Source of the DNA: Actinomycetota bacterium
GTDB taxonomy: Bacteria > Actinomycetota > Acidimicrobiia > Acidimicrobiales > Acidimicrobilacustridaceae
Direction: 5' to 3'
Assembly (NCBI GenBank): GCA_009700115.1
Contig: WLMU01000009.1
Coordinates: forward strand, 1 to 41,675
Length of the DNA stretch: 41,675 nucleotides
Shown one piece after another: positions 19,241 to 30,005 of the stretch. The notes under the pieces are model-generated. The model had not been told where the DNA came from, did not search any database, and saw only the letters and a list, made by a program, of their open reading frames with translations. The translations under genes and the position numbers were made by a program. Each line of letters starts with the position of its first letter. Positions within the stretch are counted from its first letter, which is position 1.

Positions 19241-22200
19241 TTCGATCGCCTCCGGATTCCGCGACGTTGACGTACAACTTCTTCATCGGCGTCTGCGGTT
19301 TCAGATGTCTCCGGCACTTCAGTTGCTGCCGCTTCCTCAGTGTTCGAAGATGCCTCAACAGGTACAACCTCGACAGCCTCGATGATTCCGGTGTCGATGA
19401 GAATTCGGTCGAGTGCATCGGGACCTTCGATTCGGCCGCCTTCTGGATTGGCTTCCTCGGAACTGATCTCATCGATCTGAACGTCTGCCACCATGAGCAG
19501 ATCTGTGCGTTCATCTTCTCGAACTCGCACTCGCAACAAATACACAACAACGAGAATCCAAAGAAGTGCTTGTCCGCCAAGAAGTAGCCAGCGAGTTGCA
19601 GGCGTCTGGAAAGAGAGCGTGGCAGCTCCCCCACTGTCGGCAGCGAATGAGTTCGACCATCCGAATGCCGACGAGCGCGTGAGTGACTTCCCATTTACCT
19701 TGAGCGACCAGTTATCTCCGGCTGAAGCGACATAGACCTCGCCCGCTCCGGGAAGATCACCCTTTGCTTCGGCGAAGGGGGCGGAGTCGGTCAGGACCGC
19801 CGTCGATTTTTGCAGTGCAGGATCGGTTCGATCAGCCAGCGATGATCCCCCGTTGGGGAGCTGCGAACCACTCGGCAGAAGCGCTACTCCGGGCGCCCAT
19901 GCTGAGTTTCGATAGACACGAACCCCCGGGTTTACCGTGATTGATGCAAGGTCAAGTTGCGCGTCGAGCACTGAAAGTAAGTCGGCGGGAACAGACGCAC
20001 GTGAACGCGCATACGGATCGGGTGCAGGCGCAACGGTAACGACCACGTAACGAACAGCCATTGGAGACAGCAGAGCGCCAAGGCGAGCAGTTCCTCCATT
20101 CGATGCCGTTTGCAAAGCACGCGCAAGATTGCTTGTTGCCCCCGAATCCGAGCCAGGCCATTGCTCAGCAATAGACGGCGTTCCTGCGACCGTTGATGCA
20201 AACGCAAGTGTTCTGTTCGGTCCGAGGTTGTCGACTGCGGGAGCATCGAGATTCCAGCCTTGGAGCGGAAGTGCTGATGCATCTCCGAGCCAAAGAACCC
20301 GATACGCGCCATCGGTAGTTCCGTCGCCAAGGAAAGAAAGAGAGCGATTGAAATCGCCGCGCGGTAGATCCCAACGTCCGGAGAACGATGAAAGCAATGC
20401 GGGTCCGAGCGCACCAATAAACGCCAGTGCAGCGAAGAGTGAAACGATCTGTCGCCATCCAAAGTGATAGTCGGGAAGGTCAATCTCGAATGCAGCCATC
20501 CCGAGACCAGCGGCGAGGGCAACACCGAGCGCTGCCGGAACGAGAAGCATGGATGGGCCGGGCAGAACCGAGGTCAACCAGCCTTGGCCGAAGGCCCACG
20601 CGAGTCCGAATCCAGTGATCGCAAGCACCCATCCGCGAACTGCCCACGTAAGTCGCCAACGGCGACCGATGAACAATGGCAACAGCGCAGTAATAAGCAG
20701 AAACCAACCGACGATTCCCGTTCCGAATGGTCCGGTCCCAAAACGCAAGACATCGCCGAGTCGCAGAGAAAATCCACCGTTCGATGACACCCCAACGATG
20801 GCATCCCATCCGTTCAGGAAGCCAAGACTCCAAGGCAGATGCAGAACGAGTGCGAAGACAGAACCGCCGATGCCCACGAAGATGATTCGACCGCTTCCGA
20901 CAAACTGGCCAGCGACCCAGCCACCAAGAGCAAACACAAGCGCAGCGCCGGAGACAACAACAATGATGGCCGGATCAATGATTGCGCCCAGCGCGACGAT
21001 GAAACCTACGAGAACAAGACGATGCCCGAGCGGTCGATGGCGAACTCCCGGCCCTGGTTCATCTCCTTTGCGACCGAAAGGAGCAAGTTCGCTGGCTGCA
21101 GCGAGTTGAGCGATAACCCACGGAAGCAATGCATAGAGAGCCAGAGTCCCCCACTGCCCCTGCGCCATAGCATTCGCGGCAACAGGAACGATGAGATACA
21201 CGACCGCGCTAAGAAGCCGCGCTCGTTGCGATGTCACCGGCCGGGTGAGCCTCCACATCCCGAGGACGCCTAAGGGCCAGAGGCCGAGAATGAGAACGCC
21301 GCGCAAGAGTCCGACAGCTCCCAGCACGAGATAGCCGAGCGCACCAAGTATCCCGAAGCCCGTCGGGGCTGGAGCGCTTGAGCCAAGTCCTACAGATTGG
21401 TAACCGCTGGTCCAACGCTCAAGCATCTGGCTAGGCGAAAGCAACCGCACGAAATCGCCAACCGCGGGAACGCCATGAAGAATCAGTTCGCGGCCGCCTG
21501 CAACCAAAAACACAAGCATCAATGCCCATACGACAAATGGAGTTGCCGAGCGAGCATCGCGCAAGTTCGACATCAGTTCTCGACCACCAGCTGCAGCCTC
21601 GGAGCGCGCTATTCGATGACGCATGAAGCCTGTCAGTCGAGCGCTACCGCGAGATTGGAACGCATGGACTTCGCTATCGGGAACGCGACGAATTGCCGCT
21701 AGTGACGTTCGGCGATCGCGTGCGCTTGAGGAATTGCGCCAATTCCATGTCCATGCGGACCACATATCTCTGACTCGACGGAAATGGCCAAGCACAACTG
21801 CTTGCAGAATCTCCATGAGTGAAAGAGCGAACGCTTCAGGCGTCGCTCGCAATCGAGTGCCGAACGAATCTGAGTTGCGCATGGCCCGCAATCGATGGCG
21901 AGCTTGCAGTCGACGTCGATCATCGGCTGGACGACGAATTCCGAGAGCTTCTAAGTGAGCAACGCGAGCTGCGGGAGCAACAATGACTCGGGCCCCAGCG
22001 ACATGAGCTCTCCAACAAAGTTCGAGGTCCTCGCCATGGAAGGTGATCGCAGCGTCATAGCCACCCAGCGCCTCGAAGAGGTCGGCACGAACCAACGTGA
22101 CCGCACCCGGGATGAAAAAAACGTCTCGCACGGCATCGTGCTGCTCTTGATCAAGATCACCACGTTCGACATACGGAGCGGAATGACCAAATCGGTCAGC

Positions 22201-22824
22201 GCCCATGCCCACCGACAACAGGCGTCGAGAGTCATTCCAATCGACGAGTTTCGGTCCCACGATTCCTGCGTTCGAACGAAATGCTTCTTCGACGAGAAGT
22301 CGAACTGCATCAGGCTCGAGTCTGATGTCGTCGTGACAGAACAGGTAGAACGCAGCGCCCTGCACCGATTGGAGGGCTTCATTCGCGGTCGTGGCGAAAC
22401 CGTCGTTTTTCTCGAGCCGGCGAAGGTGGGCATCGGGCAGTACGGCGCCGACTCGATCACGAAGGGCGCTACCGTCGGCGCTCGCTGCATCGACTACAAG
22501 AACGGAAAGTGCGGTGTAGTCCTGCGCCCGGAGGCTGGCCAGCGTTTCCTCAAACCATTCGCCAGGATCATGGGCGACGAGGACTGCAACTACGGCAGGC
22601 GCTGGTCCTTCGGTTTCATCGGCCTCGAAAAGTGCCTCGTACGATGCCGCCGGTGTGTTGATTTCACGCTCGGCAGCCGAGCGGGCACTTAGGGCCGCGA
22701 ATAACTCGTCGAAAATCGATTCGGACCCGTCATCGGCTGTCGGACCGGCCGAACCCACATCGGGAGGGTGCGGAGTCGGGCCCGGCCCATGATCGGGGGC
22801 GGAGGGGGGTTCAGAAACAGTCAC
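19237..22824 (-). CDS. Family 2 glycosyltransferase fused to a multi-spanning membrane domain
   Basis: N-terminal GT2 (VVAVLVAHDPGEWFEETLASLRAQDYTALSVLVVDAASADGS; FLFCHDDIRLEPDAV; GEDLELCWRA), followed by many TM helices, an extracellular segment and an acidic tail. Start set to GTG 22824; the ORF track starts at 22950. Confidence 0.85.
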   Translation of the reverse strand: MTVSEPPSAPDHGPGPTPHPPDVGSAGPTADDGSESIFDELFAALSARSAAEREINTPAASYEALFEADETEGPAPAVVAVLVAHDPGEWFEETLASLRAQDYTALSVLVVDAASADGSALRDRVGAVLPDAHLRRLEKNDGFATTANEALQSVQGAAFYLFCHDDIRLEPDAVRLLVEEAFRSNAGIVGPKLVDWNDSRRLLSVGMGADRFGHSAPYVERGDLDQEQHDAVRDVFFIPGAVTLVRADLFEALGGYDAAITFHGEDLELCWRAHVAGARVIVAPAARVAHLEALGIRRPADDRRRLQARHRLRAMRNSDSFGTRLRATPEAFALSLMEILQAVVLGHFRRVRDMWSAWTWNWRNSSSARDRRTSLAAIRRVPDSEVHAFQSRGSARLTGFMRHRIARSEAAAGGRELMSNLRDARSATPFVVWALMLVFLVAGGRELILHGVPAVGDFVRLLSPSQMLERWTSGYQSVGLGSSAPAPTGFGILGALGYLVLGAVGLLRGVLILGLWPLGVLGMWRLTRPVTSQRARLLSAVVYLIVPVAANAMAQGQWGTLALYALLPWVIAQLAAASELAPFGRKGDEPGPGVRHRPLGHRLVLVGFIVALGAIIDPAIIVVVSGAALVFALGGWVAGQFVGSGRIIFVGIGGSVFALVLHLPWSLGFLNGWDAIVGVSSNGGFSLRLGDVLRFGTGPFGTGIVGWFLLITALLPLFIGRRWRLTWAVRGWVLAITGFGLAWAFGQGWLTSVLPGPSMLLVPAALGVALAAGLGMAAFEIDLPDYHFGWRQIVSLFAALAFIGALGPALLSSFSGRWDLPRGDFNRSLSFLGDGTTDGAYRVLWLGDASALPLQGWNLDAPAVDNLGPNRTLAFASTVAGTPSIAEQWPGSDSGATSNLARALQTASNGGTARLGALLSPMAVRYVVVTVAPAPDPYARSRASVPADLLSVLDAQLDLASITVNPGVRVYRNSAWAPGVALLPSGSQLPNGGSSLADRTDPALQKSTAVLTDSAPFAEAKGDLPGAGEVYVASAGDNWSLKVNGKSLTRSSAFGWSNSFAADSGGAATLSFQTPATRWLLLGGQALLWILVVVYLLRVRVREDERTDLLMVADVQIDEISSEEANPEGGRIEGPDALDRILIDTGIIEAVEVVPVEASSNTEEAAATEVPETSETADADEEVVRQRRGIRRRSK

Positions 22825-22888
22825 GACGGTCTCCGAGGGTAGTCCTCCCACTGTCTGATCCCGCTGACCCCCGTCTACGCTTACCGTT

Positions 22889-23110
22889 GTGGAAAATGAA
22901 CGAGTAGACCCGCTTCGACGAGCCGCCCACGAGGCGCTGAGCGTCGGCATAGGGCTTGGAATACTTGGGTTCCAACGATTTCAGATTCAGCGACGAGAGT
23001 GGGAACGCTCAACGGGCGCTTCGTTCCCCTCCCCTGCTGACTGCGAAAAACGAATGACCGATGCCGTCAACACCGTCTCCACCCTCTTCGCAAAATTTGG
23101 ACCCCGCTAA
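22889..23110 (+). CDS. Small uncharacterised protein (73-74 aa)
   Basis: GTG start 7 nt after TACGCT; stop TAA ends 1 nt before the GTG of the downstream GT; hydrophobic/amphipathic segment EALSVGIGLGILGFQRFQIQRREWE. Confidence 0.55.
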   Translation: MENERVDPLRRAAHEALSVGIGLGILGFQRFQIQRREWERSTGASFPSPADCEKRMTDAVNTVSTLFAKFGPR

Positions 23111-23111
23111 C

Positions 23112-24236
23112 GTGCGCATCGCCGTCGACGCGACCTCGCTGATCGGCCACCGAACCGGAATTGGCGGCGTCACTCGCACCTATCTCCACCGACTCGCTCG
23201 GCCCAACTTTGAGGTTTCCGCGTTCGCTGTTTCGCGTCGGGGCGCCGGGCCGATGCTGGACGAACTCCCAGAAGGTGTCGAAGCACACCGACGCCCCATG
23301 GTCGCTCGCCCACTCCGTGCACTGTGGCGTCGGGGTCCATGGCCTCCGATTGAGTGGTGGACCGGCGACATCGATCTCGTTTGGGGCCCAAATTACGTCG
23401 TGCCCCCAACAAAGAATGCTGCGCGTGTCGTGATGGTCCACGACCTCACCGCAGTGCACTTCCCCGAAATGTGCACACGAGATGTCCAACAAATGCCGTC
23501 TCTCTTGCGTCGAGAAATTCTCGATGGAGCATGGATCAATACCCCGTCTCAAGCAGTCGCCGACGACGTGGTCGAGACGCTTCAGGTCGATCCTCATCGC
23601 GTTCGAGCGATTCACCTTGGAGGCCCGGAACGACTCAGTTCGGCAACCAGAAGTGAACGAGCCGCGCGAGGTCGTCTTTTTGCTGGCGTCGATGAGTACT
23701 TGCTCTCGCTCGGAACCATCGAACCACGCAAAGACATCCCGTCACTCGTTCGCGCCTTCAACGTGATCGCACCTCGACGACCAAACCTGCACCTCGTCGT
23801 CGCTGGCCCCGATGGCTGGGGCGTCGATGCTGTCAGCGATGTCATTGGTGCATCGCCGTATCGCTCTCGAATTCGCAGAACGGGTTGGCTCACCGACGCT
23901 GACCGCGACGATCTCCTTGCTGGCACGCAAGCATTCGTTTATCCATCGTTGCTTGAGGGATTTGGCATTCCGCCACTCGAAGCAATGGCCGCTGGCGTGC
24001 CGGTGATCGCCACCCGAACTGGGTCCCTTCCTGAAGTTCTCGGCGCTGCAGCCGAGTGGGCCGAGCCAGGAGACGTCGACACTTTGGTGATAGCAATCGA
24101 AACCGTCCTCGATGATCAGGCCATTGCCCGCTCGTTGGTAACAGCGGGAGATGAACGGCTCACGCACTTCTCGTGGGATCGATCCACTGATGAACTCGTT
24201 GCGCTGTTCGAACTTGCGTGCGCGGCACGGGCCTAA
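23112..24236 (+). CDS. Glycosyltransferase family 4 protein
   Basis: [78 protein letters not shown]. Confidence 0.9.
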   Translation: MRIAVDATSLIGHRTGIGGVTRTYLHRLARPNFEVSAFAVSRRGAGPMLDELPEGVEAHRRPMVARPLRALWRRGPWPPIEWWTGDIDLVWGPNYVVPPTKNAARVVMVHDLTAVHFPEMCTRDVQQMPSLLRREILDGAWINTPSQAVADDVVETLQVDPHRVRAIHLGGPERLSSATRSERAARGRLFAGVDEYLLSLGTIEPRKDIPSLVRAFNVIAPRRPNLHLVVAGPDGWGVDAVSDVIGASPYRSRIRRTGWLTDADRDDLLAGTQAFVYPSLLEGFGIPPLEAMAAGVPVIATRTGSLPEVLGAAAEWAEPGDVDTLVIAIETVLDDQAIARSLVTAGDERLTHFSWDRSTDELVALFELACAARA

Positions 24237-24245
24237 GGTGACCTT

Positions 24246-25151
24246 ATGAGGGCTCTTGTAACGGGTGCGGCAGGATTTGTTGGGCAACACCTTTGCGCTC
24301 ACCTCCTCAGCGAGGGCGACACCGTGATCGGCGTTGATCGCGCCGACGGACCAGATCTCCTCGACCCCACCGGAGTAAGCGAGCTCGTGGCCGACATTCG
24401 ACCCGACGTCGTGTATCACCTCGGAGGTTGGAGCGATGTTGGTGCGTCGTGGGAGTTTCCGCTCGATGCATTCCGAGTCAACGGCGAAGGTACGCTCAAC
24501 GTTCTGCGTGCATGCATCGACAATGGATCGCCTCGTGTGCTCGCCGTTAGCAGCGCCGACGTGTACGGACGTGTCACTCCCGAAGAACTTCCGATCGATG
24601 AATCCACACCATTTCGCCCCGTGACCCCCTATGCCGCTAGCAAGGTTGCTGCCGACCAACTCGCTTTGCAGGCATGGTTAGGGCACGGACTCGAAACCAT
24701 TCGAGTCCGTGCGTTCAATCATCTCGGCCCAGGGCAAACCACGAAATTCGTTGCCCCTGCAATCGCCGAGCGGATTGCGCTCAATGAACGCGACGGCATC
24801 ACTGCTCTCCCTGTCGGCAATCTCACCCCCCGACGAGACCTCACTGATGTTCGCGACGTCGTGCGCGCGTATCGACTTCTCATACGTAACGGCGAACCAG
24901 GCGAGGCGTACAACGTTTGCTCTGGACGCGACCTCACCATTGGTGAACTTGCGAACCGACTCGTAGCCCTGGCAACTGTGCCAATGTCACTCGAGGCCGA
25001 CCCTGAGCTTCAACGACCCGTTGAAACCCCAATCCTGCGCGGTGATCCAAGCCGAGTGCATGCCGCCACCGGATGGTCCCCCGAGATTTCACTCGACTCG
25101 ACACTGCAAGACATTCTTGACGAGCAACGTGAGTTAGCCAACGGGAAATGA
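24246..25151 (+). CDS. rmd: NAD-dependent epimerase/dehydratase, probable GDP-6-deoxy-D-lyxo-4-hexulose reductase
   Basis: GAAGFVGQHL, SSADVYG, YAASK, RAFNHLGPGQ; immediately upstream of gmd. Confidence 0.8.
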   Translation: MRALVTGAAGFVGQHLCAHLLSEGDTVIGVDRADGPDLLDPTGVSELVADIRPDVVYHLGGWSDVGASWEFPLDAFRVNGEGTLNVLRACIDNGSPRVLAVSSADVYGRVTPEELPIDESTPFRPVTPYAASKVAADQLALQAWLGHGLETIRVRAFNHLGPGQTTKFVAPAIAERIALNERDGITALPVGNLTPRRDLTDVRDVVRAYRLLIRNGEPGEAYNVCSGRDLTIGELANRLVALATVPMSLEADPELQRPVETPILRGDPSRVHAATGWSPEISLDSTLQDILDEQRELANGK

Positions 25152-25181
25152 CTGCGAACGGGCTCTGTCCATTCTGGTTGA

Positions 25182-26225
<1,044 letters not shown>

Positions 26226-26230
26226 CTGCC

Positions 26231-27199
26231 GTGATCACCGTCATCGCCGGCGGCGTTGGCGCTGCTCGCATGTTGCGAGCGCTGCTGCAGGTCATCGACT
26301 CTTCAGAAGTCACAGCAATCGTCAATGTCGGCGACGATCTTGAACTTCACGGACTTCATATTTCTCCCGATCTCGACACCGTCACCTACACGCTGGCCGA
26401 TGCAATCAACCCGGAGACCGGATGGGGACTCGTCAACGAATCCTGGCAAGCCCGTTCGATGCTCGAGCAGTACGGCGGCGTTAGCTGGTTCGGCCTCGGA
26501 GATCGCGATCTAGGCACTCACCTTTACCGAACCCAACGAATTTCTGAAGGAGCCGACCTCACAACGGTCACTGCCGAAATCGTTGCTGCTTGGGGTCTTG
26601 AGCTCAACGTGCTTCCTGCTACCTGCGACCGTCTTCGCACAATGGTCACATTGGCTGCTGATGATCCATCGAGCACCGATTTCAAAGGTCTCACCGCCGG
26701 CACCGAAATCAGCTTTCAGGAGTACTTCGTTCAACGACACCATTCCGTTCCGGTCTCGGCGGTGCGTTTCGACGGGGCCGAGTCTTGTTCGCCGGCAACC
26801 GGCGTGATCGACGCAATCAACGAGGCTGACCTCATCGTTATTGCACCATCGAATCCGATCGTGTCCATTGCCCCAGTTCTTGCCATTCCCGGAATACGCG
26901 ACGCGCTTATCTCTCGACGTAACGCAGTCACGGCGGTCTCTCCAATCATTGCTGGCGCCGCCCTCAAGGGGCCCGCCGATCGAATGATGTCTGAACTTGG
27001 CCACGATGCGTCCGTCCTTGGCGTCGCTGGTCTCTACAAAGAATTCGTCAGCACGCTTGTCATAGATACCCAGGATTCCCAGCACAAAAGCGCCGTCGAA
27101 CGTTTTGGATTGCGCTGCATCGTCGCCGAAACCGTTATGAGCAAGCCCGGTGTTTCCGAATCACTCGCACATGCAGTTCTAGCTGGAGGAAACTCATGA
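26231..27199 (+). CDS. cofD: 2-phospho-L-lactate transferase family (coenzyme F420 biosynthesis)
   Basis: VIAGGVGAARMLRAL, NVGDDLELHGLHISPDLDTVTYTLA, WFGLGDRDLGTHLYRT, APSNPIVSI. Confidence 0.95.
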   Translation: MITVIAGGVGAARMLRALLQVIDSSEVTAIVNVGDDLELHGLHISPDLDTVTYTLADAINPETGWGLVNESWQARSMLEQYGGVSWFGLGDRDLGTHLYRTQRISEGADLTTVTAEIVAAWGLELNVLPATCDRLRTMVTLAADDPSSTDFKGLTAGTEISFQEYFVQRHHSVPVSAVRFDGAESCSPATGVIDAINEADLIVIAPSNPIVSIAPVLAIPGIRDALISRRNAVTAVSPIIAGAALKGPADRMMSELGHDASVLGVAGLYKEFVSTLVIDTQDSQHKSAVERFGLRCIVAETVMSKPGVSESLAHAVLAGGNS

Positions 27200-27912
27200 G
27201 TCGCATGGAGATCTTCGGCATTGAAGGCATCGGGGAAATCGTCGTCGGCGACGACCTCGCTTCTGTGATTGCAGCGGCTGCTGCGGGTTCGACTGACACG
27301 AACCTCGCAGACGGTGACGTCGTTGTTGTCACCCAAAAAATCGTTTCGAAGGCCGAGGATCGCCTTGTTGCCATCGACCCCAATAATCCTCTCAGTCACA
27401 AGCCTCTCGTTGAACGTGAGTCGGTGCGAATTCTCCGGCGCCGAGGCGACCTGATCATTAGTGAAACTGAACACGGATTTGTTTGCGCTAACGCAGGCAT
27501 CGACCTCTCGAATGTGGAACGCGGTTGGGCGGCTCTTCTCCCCATAGATTCCGATCGATCTGCTCGTCGCATCCGCGATGGCCTTCGCCACCGATTTGGT
27601 GTCGACGTCGCCGTCATCATTTCTGACACCTTTGGACGCGCCTGGCGACGCGGAGTTACCGACGTGGCCATCGGCTGCGCCGGCGTAGCGGGTGTCGTCG
27701 ACCTGCGAGGAACCCCCGATGCACTCGGTCGCGAAATGCAGGTCACCGAAGTTGCAATCGTCGATGAACTGGCTGCTGCGGCCGAACTTGTGATGGGTAA
27801 GTCCACAAATATCCCCGTCGCCGTCATCCGCGGTGTCGACGCTTCGTGGCTTCGAGATGGAAGCGTCGCCGATGAAATAGTCCGTTCGCCAAAAGAGGAC
27901 CTCTTCCGCTAG
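27196..27912 (+). CDS. cofE: Coenzyme F420-0:L-glutamate ligase (stand-alone CofE domain)
   Basis: VVVVTQKIVSKAEDR, FVCANAGIDLSNV, VIISDTFGRAWRRGVTDVAIG; 238 aa; ATGA overlap with cofD; GGAGG RBS. Confidence 0.94.
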   Translation: MSRMEIFGIEGIGEIVVGDDLASVIAAAAAGSTDTNLADGDVVVVTQKIVSKAEDRLVAIDPNNPLSHKPLVERESVRILRRRGDLIISETEHGFVCANAGIDLSNVERGWAALLPIDSDRSARRIRDGLRHRFGVDVAVIISDTFGRAWRRGVTDVAIGCAGVAGVVDLRGTPDALGREMQVTEVAIVDELAAAAELVMGKSTNIPVAVIRGVDASWLRDGSVADEIVRSPKEDLFR

Positions 27913-27933
27913 TCCGCATGCGCCAACACCGAA

Positions 27934-29052
27934 ATGACAGTTTCAATGATCCCTCCCGTAGATAACCCGCCACCTCCTGCTCCAGGTCCACCAGCATCAG
28001 TAGCGCAAGCCTCGGCGCGACCCAACGGACTGGTTCCAGATTTCACCAAGGTCCCGCTCGCGTTTCAGTCGCGCGTAGCGATGACCGTTTCATGCACTGA
28101 TGCTGACAATCTTCCCCGCGTCCCAAATGCGGGCGAAGTCATCGACCACCCAAGCGGTCGCGTACAGGTCATGCACAACGGGGTGCTGGTAGAAGATGGC
28201 TGCTACTACGGAACGATTACAAGCGAAATCATCCGCTGCCTTCGGGGCATACATGAGCCCCAAGAAGAAGTCGTCTTCGCAGCAATTCTGAAGCGCATAG
28301 CCGAGACTCTTCCCGCTAGCCAGACTCCAGTAATGATCGAACTCGGAAGTTTTTGGGCGTACTACAGCCTCTGGTTCCTCAATGAATTTCCCGGCGGCAC
28401 TTCGATCTGCCTCGAACCTGACACTCATCACCTCCAAGTTGGACAACGAAACTTCGCGATCAATAACCGCACTGGAACATTCATCAACGCAGCAATCGGT
28501 GCCGGCGGCGGGTCAGTAAGTGGTTTCGTCACCGAGACCAATCCAAATCCCGTTGACCTTCCTTCGCACGACCTTGATTCACTTCTATTGACCTGTGGGC
28601 TTGACCGCGCCGACATTCTTCTTTCCGACATTCAAGGCGGCGAAGTCCCATTGCTCCTCGGCGCAAGCGAACGACTCCGCAGTGGCGCTGTCCGGTTCCT
28701 CGTTGTGAGCACCCATGATCTTTCGATAACCGGAAGCGCTACCACCCATCAACAGGTTCTTGACATCTTGTTGTGGTCAGGTGCTCACATCATTGCTGAA
28801 CACACGATCTCCGAATCGTTCAGCGGCGATGGGCTCATCGTGGCCTCGTTCGATCCGCGAGACACAGACCTCGTAATCGATCTCTCCCGCAATCGCAGCC
28901 GAAACTCGCTCTTCGGAGAGTGGGAACCGCGAGCGGAGACCTACAGGCTTCAACTGCACGAGGCGAACGAGGAACTCAACCGATTTCGATCAATGCTGCC
29001 ATTCAGGATCGAGCGGAAGTTACGCAACGCTTGGAAAGCGTTGAAGAGCTAA
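27934..29052 (+). CDS. FkbM family methyltransferase-like protein
   Basis: VMIELGSFWAYYSLWFLNEFPGGTSICLEPD, DILLSDIQGGEVPLLLGA; basic C-terminal helix. Confidence 0.75.
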   Translation: MTVSMIPPVDNPPPPAPGPPASVAQASARPNGLVPDFTKVPLAFQSRVAMTVSCTDADNLPRVPNAGEVIDHPSGRVQVMHNGVLVEDGCYYGTITSEIIRCLRGIHEPQEEVVFAAILKRIAETLPASQTPVMIELGSFWAYYSLWFLNEFPGGTSICLEPDTHHLQVGQRNFAINNRTGTFINAAIGAGGGSVSGFVTETNPNPVDLPSHDLDSLLLTCGLDRADILLSDIQGGEVPLLLGASERLRSGAVRFLVVSTHDLSITGSATTHQQVLDILLWSGAHIIAEHTISESFSGDGLIVASFDPRDTDLVIDLSRNRSRNSLFGEWEPRAETYRLQLHEANEELNRFRSMLPFRIERKLRNAWKALKS

Positions 29053-30005
29053 TCCGTCGCTCGGGCGCGGAACCAGTCAAGAGTGGCGACCGCACCATCA
29101 GCAAGTGACGTCCGTGGACTCCAGCCAAGTGTCTGTGCAGCAAAGCCTGGATTCAGGGCAGAACGAGCGAGCTCGCCAACACGAGCCGGCTCATAGACAG
29201 GCTCGCTATCGCTTCCGGCCGCAGCGGCCATCGCCCGATAAAGCTTGTTGACCGAGGTTTCAACTCCGGTTCCGATGTTGCAGAGGACTCCGTCGCCACT
29301 ATCAGCCGCACGAACAAATGCATCGACAACATCATCGACAAAGACGAAGTCGCGAGTCTGTTCACCATCTCCAAATATTCGACATCCCTCTCCGCTCAGA
29401 AGACGACCGGCAAAGATCGCAACAACTCCGGCCTCGCCGTGCGGGTCTTGACGTGGCCCATAGACATTGGCCAACGCAAGTGCCGCATAGTTCAATCCGT
29501 GAAGGAACTGAAACGCGTGCAGATAATCGTCGATGACTTTCTTGGCGACACCGTAGGGAGAAATCGGATGTTGAGAGTGCTGTTCATCGACTGGCAGATC
29601 CTCGGGAGCCGGATCGCCGTAAATCGTTCCGCCACTTGAAGCAACAACGACTTTGCGTGCACCCGCTAGACGTGCACCCTCGATCACGTTAAGACCACCT
29701 AAAACATTCACTTCGGCGTCGAAGAGTGGCCGCTCTACAGAAACACGAACATCCGCCTGGGCGGCAAGGTGGAAGACGACTTCTGGTTCGGCCGATGCGA
29801 GCGCCGCAGGAATCTCTGACGAGCGAACATCGATCTCAACGAAGGAGAACCGTTGGCCGGTGGCCTGAGCGTTCACGAGGTTGGATAAGCGCCCAGTGGC
29901 GAGATTGTCGAACACAGAAACGGTATGGCCTTCAGCCAAAAGGCGGTCGACCAATGTCGAGCCGATAAACCCGGCTCCTCCAGTGACTACTGCGCGCATG
30001 GTCAA
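29049..30005 (-). CDS. NAD-dependent epimerase (UDP-glucose 4-epimerase-like)
   Basis: VTGGAGFIGSTLVDRLLAEGHTV, SSGGTIYG, PYGVAKK, ANVYGPRQDP. Confidence 0.88.
   Translation of the reverse strand: MTMRAVVTGGAGFIGSTLVDRLLAEGHTVSVFDNLATGRLSNLVNAQATGQRFSFVEIDVRSSEIPAALASAEPEVVFHLAAQADVRVSVERPLFDAEVNVLGGLNVIEGARLAGARKVVVASSGGTIYGDPAPEDLPVDEQHSQHPISPYGVAKKVIDDYLHAFQFLHGLNYAALALANVYGPRQDPHGEAGVVAIFAGRLLSGEGCRIFGDGEQTRDFVFVDDVVDAFVRAADSGDGVLCNIGTGVETSVNKLYRAMAAAAGSDSEPVYEPARVGELARSALNPGFAAQTLGWSPRTSLADGAVATLDWFRARATD

Noticed and set aside
23742-24659. 305-aa - strand ORF
   Set aside because: Antisense to GT4 and rmd genes whose motifs are clear.
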